Positions 1-4,222 of a stretch of 5,566 bases of DNA are shown here, one piece after another; positions within the stretch are counted from its first letter, which is position 1; every line of letters starts with the position of its first letter. Source of the DNA: Dehalococcoidia bacterium (lineage in GTDB: Bacteria > Chloroflexota > Dehalococcoidia > UBA2985); assembly GCA_030740415.1 (NCBI GenBank), contig JASLXI010000073.1:1-5566 (forward strand), in the 5' to 3' direction. The position numbers and the translations under genes are program-made. The notes under the pieces are model-generated. The model was not told the DNA's origin. It did not search any database and worked only from the letters and a program-made list of their open reading frames with translations.

Positions 1-1151
1 CCGTCCTTAACATTGACTTGGATGTCGTCTCCAGGATCGACCTGGCTTACCGATGTAACCAGCTCAGAATTATCCCGTCGCTGCACCACGGCGTATCCTC
101 GAGCAAGCACGTTATTTGGGCTGAGTGAAGCAAGTCGAGACTCCAACGTTCTTGTGCGCTCCACTCTCACCGACAGGTGAGATTCCAGTGCTTGCCAGTA
201 CTCCCGAGATAGATCGTCTACTCTCTGACGCCAGGATGGAATGTCCGGGGTATTGCGCTCCAGCCGCCACACCGCCTGATCCATGCGCTGACCCCGAGCA
301 GCCAGATCGCCGGACATCTGCTGGAAGAGATTTGTGCGACGGAACAGAATGCGTTCTGCCAGCTCATCGCTGTCAGGGACGACCAACTCAGCTGCTGCAG
401 AGGGAGTGGGCGCCCGAGTGTCCGCCACCAGATCGGCAATGGTGAAGTCGGTCTCATGGCCCACCGCGCTGACGACGGGTGCCCTGCTTGCATAGATGGC
501 TCTCGCCACGACCTCTTCGTTGAAAGGCCATAGCTCCTCCAGAGAACCTCCACCTCGAGTCAGAATAACCACATCTAGGTCGTCCTCACGGTTCATGGCA
601 TCAAGGGCTTCTACAATACTGGCAGCCGCTCTATCTCCCTGCACAGGTGTGGGGGCCAGGGCAAGTTCCACTAGCGGATACCTTCGTTGGATGACGCTCT
701 GGATATCGTGCCACACGGAGCCGAAGGGTGACGTAGCCACTCCTATACGTTTGGGGAAGACCGGTAAAGGCCTCTTGCGAGAGTCCTGGAACAGCCCTTC
801 GGCCTCCAGCTTCATCCTGAGACGCTCCAGTTCCAGATGGCGCTCTCCAACCCCCTCCCGTTGCACCAGGTCTACATAGAGTTGCAGGTCTCCTCGAACC
901 TCATAGAGAGAGACGCGGCCGTGGGCTGCAACCGCTCCGCCATCGGCTAAGTTCTCGCGACCGAGAGCGGAGCGGAACATTACGCAGCGTATCTGGTTGG
1001 TAGCATCCTTTAGGGTGAAGTAGTAGTGGCCTGCCGCGGAGCCAGAGAGGTTTGAGATCTCGCCGCGGATCCACAGGTCGCCAAGCAAGGCATCGTCTTC
1101 CAGACTGTCCTTGAGATAGCGGGTGACCTGGCTAACGGAGTAGACGGGCAA
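1..1151 (-). CDS. xseA: Exodeoxyribonuclease VII large subunit (3' end cut by window edge)
   Basis: Large catalytic subunit of exonuclease VII, which with the small subunit XseB degrades single-stranded DNA to oligonucleotides in the cytoplasm during repair. I translated the minus strand and found 383 uninterrupted codons from a TTG at 1149-1151 to the window edge. The N-terminal OB-fold is clear: YSVSQVTRYL at residues 3-12, then GDLWIRGEISNLSG and an IRCVMFR strand. The catalytic domain carries GVATSP (about 137-142), TRGGGSLEELWPFNEE (about 198-213), the VGHETDFTIAD block with His232, and APTPSAAAELVVPD. Near the C-terminus LARGYAVVQ (about 349-357) precedes a VTSVSQVDPGDDI segment, so probably only 10-20 residues are missing. 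TTG is chosen because no ATG or GTG lies nearby in frame, homology starts directly at it, and a GGGTGGG purine stretch sits about five bases upstream inside efp. It lies one base after the efp stop and is probably translationally coupled. XseB would be expected next, outside the window. Confidence 0.96.
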   Translation of the reverse strand, partial: MPVYSVSQVTRYLKDSLEDDALLGDLWIRGEISNLSGSAAGHYYFTLKDATNQIRCVMFRSALGRENLADGGAVAAHGRVSLYEVRGDLQLYVDLVQREGVGERHLELERLRMKLEAEGLFQDSRKRPLPVFPKRIGVATSPFGSVWHDIQSVIQRRYPLVELALAPTPVQGDRAAASIVEALDAMNREDDLDVVILTRGGGSLEELWPFNEEVVARAIYASRAPVVSAVGHETDFTIADLVADTRAPTPSAAAELVVPDSDELAERILFRRTNLFQQMSGDLAARGQRMDQAVWRLERNTPDIPSWRQRVDDLSREYWQALESHLSVRVERTRTLESRLASLSPNNVLARGYAVVQRRDNSELVTSVSQVDPGDDIQVNVKD

Positions 1152-1152
1152 G

Positions 1153-1716
1153 CTAGCCCACCCTTTCCAAATACTCTCCCGTGCGGGTATCCACTCGCAC
1201 CGTTTCGCCAGTGTTCACGAAGAATGGCACGTGCACCGTGAGGCCGGTCTCCAAGGTCGCCGGCTTGGTACTTCCCTGGGCCGTATTTCCCTTCAGTGAT
1301 GGAGGGGTCTCCGTCACTCGAAGCTCCACGAAGGTGGGCAACTCAACAGATATCGGATCGTCGCGGTAGAAGACTATCTGTACCATGTCCTGCTCTTTGA
1401 GATACTGAAGAGCATCTCCAACCTGGTTTGCCACCAGAGGGTATTGATCAAAGGCCTGCATGTCCATGAAGTGATAGTGGTCTCCATCACTGTAGAGGTA
1501 TTGGGCCTCCCGAGTGTCTACTTCTGCCAGGGTCAATTTCTGGTTTCCCGGCACGTTGCGCTCCATTGCACGGCCACTTCTGAGATTACGAAGCTTGAGG
1601 GTGAGCACCGGGGCACGCTGCTGCATCTTGGTATGCTTCCATTCCGTAACCTGCCACGGTTCCTCATCCAGCACAATGACGGTGCCCCTTCTCAACTCAC
1701 TGTAGCTTATGGTCAT
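1153..1716 (-). CDS. efp: Translation elongation factor P
   Basis: EF-P binds between the P and E sites of a stalled ribosome and promotes peptide bond formation at consecutive prolines. The 187-residue length is standard. Three domains are visible: an N-terminal KOW-like barrel (about 1-62, beginning MTISYSELRRGTVI), a central OB domain (about 65-125, with YLYSDGDHYHFMD and PISVELPTFVEL), and a C-terminal OB domain (about 130-187) with the family signature PATLETGLTVHVPFFVNTGE and the ending VDTRTGEYLERV. The oddity is the loop that reaches the peptidyl-transferase centre. Here it reads HTKMQQRAPVL, so the tip position that is a modified Lys (E. coli K34, Bacillus K32) or Arg (Pseudomonas R32) aligns with Gln33, with Arg34 next to it. 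The ATG at 1714-1716 follows the upstream peptidase stop directly, with a GGATGGGA purine stretch just upstream. It is not the EfpL/YeiP paralogue as far as I can judge. Second-to-last visible gene of the aroQ-led block. Confidence 0.97.
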   Translation of the reverse strand: MTISYSELRRGTVIVLDEEPWQVTEWKHTKMQQRAPVLTLKLRNLRSGRAMERNVPGNQKLTLAEVDTREAQYLYSDGDHYHFMDMQAFDQYPLVANQVGDALQYLKEQDMVQIVFYRDDPISVELPTFVELRVTETPPSLKGNTAQGSTKPATLETGLTVHVPFFVNTGETVRVDTRTGEYLERVG

Positions 1717-2802
1717 TTACGTTCCCATCCTATCTATCTTGGGTGCTCTGCTTATCACACGCGCTTTATCGTTCTCCAGGACCACCACATCCTCGATGCG
1801 AACACCACCCCACCCTGATATATATATGCCAGGCTCTATAGTAAAGGGCATCCCGTTTTCCAGCACACCATGAGAGTTTGGCCCCACACCGGGCTGCTCA
1901 TGGACCTCTAATCCGACACCGTGGCCAAGGCTGTGCCCAAAGTTATCGCCGTAGCCGGCCTCTTCGATCACCGTGCGTGCAAGGCCGTCGGCATCTTCAC
2001 CAGTCATTCCGCGCTGTACCGTGGCAATGGCAGTGAGCTGTGCCCCAAGGACAGTATCATAGACCTTGCGGAAGGTATCGTTGGGCTGGCCCAAGCAAAG
2101 CGTACGGCTCAGATCACTGCAATATCCTTTGTATCGAGCCCCCATGTCTATGATGAGGGGCTGGCCCTGGCGAACAATCGAGTCATCAGGGCGATGGTGC
2201 GGCAGGGCAGCGTTTGAACCAGTGGCCACAATGGTATCGAAGGAAACCGAGTCAGCACCCAACTCTCGCATGGCCTTTTCTAGTCTCCAGGCTATCTCTG
2301 TTTCCGTCTGGCCATCCTCGATGGTCTTTGATACTTCCTCGAAGGCCTTATCGGAGATCTCAATGGCGCGGGTGAGCATCGCCATCTCTGACTCATCCTT
2401 TATCGAGCGCATATCTTCCACCAAGCTTGCGGTAGCCACAAGGGAAACAGCAGTCCCGTCAGTGCCTTCCTCCAGGGCCTTGACCAGCCTTTCGTGGGTA
2501 GCCACCGTCATGTGCTGGCTCTCGATGCCGAGACGTTGGACACCGAGTTCTTTCAGGAGGTCAGTAAGCCAGTCCCTAGCACCCATTGTGCGCAGAACCC
2601 GGAAATCCGGGGCCTGCTCGCCGGCCTGCTCCACATAGCGGAAGTCGGTAGCCAGCACCGCATCTTTAGCCGTAATAATAAGCGACCCGGCGGTGCCACT
2701 GAACCCCGAGAGGTATCGTCGGTTCTGGTCCGAGGCCACAAGCAATCCATCGACCCCGGCTTCCTCAAACCGCCCCCTGATATTATTCAGTCGTGCTTTC
2801 AT
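1717..2802 (-). CDS. M24-family Xaa-Pro peptidase (aminopeptidase P / prolidase type)
   Basis: Cytoplasmic metallopeptidase of the pita-bread fold that cleaves bonds involving proline, either the N-terminal Xaa-Pro bond or Xaa-Pro dipeptides. It has 361 residues, typical of the short bacterial YqhT/PepQ-like group. Residues 1-130 form the creatinase-like N-terminal domain (GLLVASDQNRRYLSGFSGTAG, ending near DMRSIKDE). Residues 140-361 form the catalytic domain. All five expected metal ligands are present: Asp219 (LIIDMGARY), Asp230 (GYCSDLSRT), His294 (SLGHGVGLEVHE), Glu323 (FTIEPGIYI) and Glu337 (VRIEDVVVL). The His-His at 202-203 (ALPHHRP) fits the catalytic His region. The frame stays open 40 codons further upstream to 2922, but that part lies within aroQ and has no family similarity. 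The ATG at 2800-2802 forms an ATGA overlap with the aroQ stop and starts exactly where homology begins (MKARLNNIRGRF). The stop directly touches the efp start. The pairing of a proline peptidase with EF-P is common in bacteria; any functional link is inference. Substrate preference cannot be told from sequence. Confidence 0.95.
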   Translation of the reverse strand: MKARLNNIRGRFEEAGVDGLLVASDQNRRYLSGFSGTAGSLIITAKDAVLATDFRYVEQAGEQAPDFRVLRTMGARDWLTDLLKELGVQRLGIESQHMTVATHERLVKALEEGTDGTAVSLVATASLVEDMRSIKDESEMAMLTRAIEISDKAFEEVSKTIEDGQTETEIAWRLEKAMRELGADSVSFDTIVATGSNAALPHHRPDDSIVRQGQPLIIDMGARYKGYCSDLSRTLCLGQPNDTFRKVYDTVLGAQLTAIATVQRGMTGEDADGLARTVIEEAGYGDNFGHSLGHGVGLEVHEQPGVGPNSHGVLENGMPFTIEPGIYISGWGGVRIEDVVVLENDKARVISRAPKIDRMGT

Positions 2803-3245
2803 TCCGTTGCTCTTTCGTTGAAGGTGGCCGTCAAGAACTCCAAGGCGGCCAAGTACCCTCTCCATCCCAGGCCGCTGATTTGGCCTACAGCCACCGGAGC
2901 GACCACGGAGTGGTGTCGCCATCGCTCCCGAGTGTAGACATTTGATATATGCACCTCCACCACTGGAAGCCCCGTATCCGCCAGGCCATCCCGCAGCGAC
3001 AGGCCGTAGTGGGTGAGAGCACCCGCGTTGATGATGATGCCATTAATCGTGGAAGCCTTGGATTGAAGCAAGTCGATTATGGAGCTTTCGCTGTTTGATT
3101 GGAAGAACTCCACATCTGTGCCAAGCTCCTGTGCTCGATGTCGCACCATCTGCTCTATATCCACCAGTGCCATGGAGCCATACATATCTTGGTCTCGTTG
3201 ACCAAGCATATTCAGATTAGGCCCGTTGATTACCAGTACTCTCAT
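2799..3245 (-). CDS. aroQ: 3-dehydroquinate dehydratase, type II
   Basis: Catalyses the third step of the shikimate pathway, dehydrating 3-dehydroquinate to 3-dehydroshikimate in the cytoplasm; type II enzymes are dodecamers. The 148-residue length is typical. The start VLVINGPNLNMLGQR is diagnostic. The active-site loop holds Arg17 and the catalytic Tyr22. Asn73 and His79 lie in INAGALTHYGLSLRD, His99 in VEVHISNVYTRE, and Arg110 in the RWRHHSVVAP segment; the tail has GLGWRGYLAALEFL. The loop reads RDQDMYG, so the proline that normally follows the Arg-(Glu/Gln/Asp) pair is Gln19. All residues usually listed as catalytic remain, so activity is likely. The ATG at 3243-3245 follows an AAGGGT stretch nine bases upstream. 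The stop overlaps the peptidase start (ATGA). It is the first gene of the minus-strand block; AT-rich sequence upstream probably carries the promoter. Confidence 0.96.
   Translation of the reverse strand: MRVLVINGPNLNMLGQRDQDMYGSMALVDIEQMVRHRAQELGTDVEFFQSNSESSIIDLLQSKASTINGIIINAGALTHYGLSLRDGLADTGLPVVEVHISNVYTRERWRHHSVVAPVAVGQISGLGWRGYLAALEFLTATFNERATE
3188..3206. repeat. Perfect 7-bp hairpin inside aroQ
   Basis: CTTGGTC (3188-3194) and GACCAAG (3200-3206) are exact inverted copies around a five-base loop. On the aroQ message this lies about 40-58 bases after the start codon. It covers the codons for Leu14 to Gln19/Asp20, the active-site loop where the usual proline is missing. A role in mRNA folding is possible but unproven. 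Confidence 0.4.
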
Positions 3246-3267
3246 GTTACGAATACCCTTGTTCTAT

Positions 3268-3273
3268 ATTGTA
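3268..3273 (-). promoter_or_regulatory. Candidate -10 element for the aroQ operon
   Basis: On the minus strand these bases read TACAAT, one mismatch from TATAAT, 22 bases before the aroQ ATG. No good TTGACA-like hexamer lies 16-18 bases upstream, so this is a weak call based on the -10 and on position alone. Confidence 0.25.
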
Positions 3274-3309
3274 CAGGCTATATTACCAGAGTTGGGCTTG
3301 AAGCTCTAG

Positions 3310-3338
3310 TTCAGCACTGAGCAAGCATATTGTATAAT
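3310..3338 (+). promoter_or_regulatory. Candidate sigma-70-type promoter facing the 3365 ORF
   Basis: A perfect TATAAT lies at 3333-3338. A poor -35 candidate, TTCAGC (3310-3315, three of six matches to TTGACA), sits 17 bases upstream. Transcription would start near 3345, about 20 bases before the ATG at 3365, which has its own Shine-Dalgarno-like AGGAAAG. The good -10, the spacing and the downstream ribosome site support one another, but the -35 is weak. Confidence 0.3.
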
Positions 3339-3364
3339 TCAGCCAGATCCAATAGGAAAGTGGC

Positions 3365-3487
3365 ATGATGGTGTCACGGGGTTGGAGGAGTGCAGTCAAC
3401 AAGCTGGCGGTGGTTGCCACAATTGCTGCTGTCTTCGTCACAGTATGGATTACGTTTGATCAGCAGCCTGAGTGCCGCGTTCCTTGA
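3365..3487 (+). CDS. Possible small single-pass membrane protein, perhaps frameshifted
   Basis: A 40-codon ORF that I found by reading the region; I do not recognise its family. Two tandem ATGs (3365 and 3368) follow AGGAAAG at 3354-3360, seven bases from the AGGA to the first ATG. The product begins with a short basic stretch (Arg5, Arg8, Lys13). An uninterrupted hydrophobic segment follows at residues 14-31 (LAVVATIAAVFVTVWITF), long enough for one membrane helix or a signal anchor, then a short tail with one Cys. The ORF ends at 3485-3487. The +1-shifted frame is open from there to 3593 and encodes a polar tail beginning SAAFLEQALAEMEEARS, so a single indel near 3465-3480 would give a membrane-anchored protein of about 75 residues. 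It may be a real short gene, the intact 5' part of a broken one, or chance. The promoter-like TATAAT at 3333 supports expression. The opposite strand also encodes a hydrophobic stretch (around 3530-3600), which leaves some doubt about strand. Confidence 0.35.
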   Translation: MMVSRGWRSAVNKLAVVATIAAVFVTVWITFDQQPECRVP

Positions 3488-3913
3488 ACAGGCCTTGGCC
3501 GAGATGGAAGAAGCACGCTCCGCTCCCATGCCCAGTACGGACACGATGGTGATGACCAACGGCACTGTGCCTACCAACAACGCCCAAGGAGACTGAACCT
3601 TCACAGACAGTGATCATGCCTGGGTTAGCAGCTTCATAAGCGCCTTCGAGAACTGCGCTTTTCTCGCCAGTCCCAACCGTTTTTTTGCGCAGCATGGGTC
3701 AGTGTTTGTCGACGGGCTTCTTGCAGGAGAGATACCACCGATAGCGGGCCAGATGAATGGGAGACACAGGACCAACCTTCATCGACTTCCGCACCGGGTT
3801 CGCCGCGTAGCTCTCAAGAGATCATTGGGCTTCCAAGATCGCGCTATAGCCTGAACAAGATGGGCGAGGAGTCTGTTGGCAGGGTAGTCTACCGACGCAT
3901 TCGCGGTGCCTGA
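3471..3913 (+). pseudogene. Possible decayed plus-strand coding sequence, unknown function
   Basis: No intact gene is recognisable here, but the plus strand holds long open segments in alternating frames. One frame is open from about 3462 to a TGA at 3594-3596, then open again from 3597 to a TGA ending at 3854, with protein-like text such as FTDSDHAWVSSFISAFENC at its start. A second frame is open from 3629 to a TGA at 3911-3913 and includes DEWETQDQPSSTSAPGSPRS followed by a basic segment, RSRYSLNKMGEESVGRVVYR. The two frames could be joined at a run of seven T (3680-3686), a typical place for indels. The second frame then continues past the TGA into the ORF at 3968-4222. This pattern would suit a gene broken by two frameshifts and two stops. 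It is also not far from what chance can produce, and I recognise no family. Confidence 0.25.
3647..3692 (+). repeat. Two interleaved 6-bp inverted repeats next to a T7 run
   Basis: CGAGAA (3647-3652) can pair with TTCTCG (3661-3666), and CTGCGC (3653-3658), lying inside that loop, can pair with GCGCAG (3687-3692). Pairing in this order would be pseudoknot-like. Seven T residues occupy 3680-3686, 13 bases after the first stem, too far for a normal terminator. Function unknown; may be coincidence. Confidence 0.2.
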
Positions 3914-3967
3914 AGGGCCGAGGAACGAATAATCGAACAGATAGAAGCGGGGAAGCCGAAGCCGCCT

Positions 3968-4222
3968 GTGGATATTCCACCAGAAGAGATGATAATTAGG
4001 CTTGAGACGGCCGCCGAGGAAGAGACGCAAACGATCGACGCCTGGGTGAATAAGCGCAACTACCTAATCTCCAAGTTTATCCATGAGGGAGAGAGGGTAA
4101 ACCAAGATGGCGGCACCAGACTCAGCTTGCCCTCCTCGACTCTGCCGAGCGACATCATGGGGTACTCACGCCACAACGAGCCTATGATAATCGAGCCTCT
4201 CTTAGCCGAATACCCTAGCTAG
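3968..4222 (+). CDS. Hypothetical protein, or 3' part of a decayed gene
   Basis: An 84-codon plus-strand ORF of unknown family. The first half is highly charged and helix-prone (PPEEMIIRLETAAEEETQTI, then DAWVNKRNYLISKFIHEGER), and the rest is more polar, ending IIEPLLAEYPS. No membrane segment or signal peptide is visible. The start is uncertain: GTG at 3968 has only a distant GGGGAAG upstream, and the next option is ATG at 3989. The frame stays open upstream to a TGA at 3911, and that upstream part also looks protein-like (RAEERIIEQIEAGKPKPP). The true protein may therefore have begun earlier and been cut by a stop mutation. It ends tail-to-tail with the acyl-CoA synthetase gene, overlapping it by eight bases. 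The opposite strand carries an 83-codon ORF over part of it (3779-4030), less protein-like in composition. Confidence 0.35.
   Translation: MDIPPEEMIIRLETAAEEETQTIDAWVNKRNYLISKFIHEGERVNQDGGTRLSLPSSTLPSDIMGYSRHNEPMIIEPLLAEYPS

Larger units (their letters stand above)
3246..3364. promoter_or_regulatory. AT-rich divergent intergenic region upstream of aroQ and a plus-strand ORF
   Basis: This 119-base stretch separates aroQ (minus) from a possible plus-strand gene starting at 3365. It is visibly more AT-rich than the flanking genes and holds two copies of atattgta (3266-3273 and 3327-3334), each of which reads TACAAT, a -10-like hexamer, on the minus strand. It also has a perfect TATAAT on the plus strand. 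No convincing -35 hexamer accompanies either minus-strand copy. The position fits the promoter of the aroQ block, but exact start sites are not determinable by eye. Confidence 0.45.

Noticed and set aside
125..879. Plus- and minus-strand ORFs at 125-445, 218-553 and 496-879
   Set aside because: They are shadows of the continuous XseA frame, whose motifs match the family along the whole length.
2803..2922. Upstream extension of the peptidase ORF by 40 codons
   Set aside because: It overlaps the 3' part of aroQ in another frame, has no similarity to M24 N-termini, and the ATG at 2802 gives the standard ATGA overlap and family start.
3647..3686. Rho-independent terminator (6-bp stem followed by T7)
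   Set aside because: The T run begins 13 bases after the stem and the stem is short and not GC-rich.
3374..3695. Minus-strand ORFs at 3374-3604 (hydrophobic N-terminus, GTG start) and 3450-3695
   Set aside because: The first has a membrane-like segment, but the second does not look protein-like and neither shows a ribosome site I can trust. The plus strand has better start signals. Not excluded outright.
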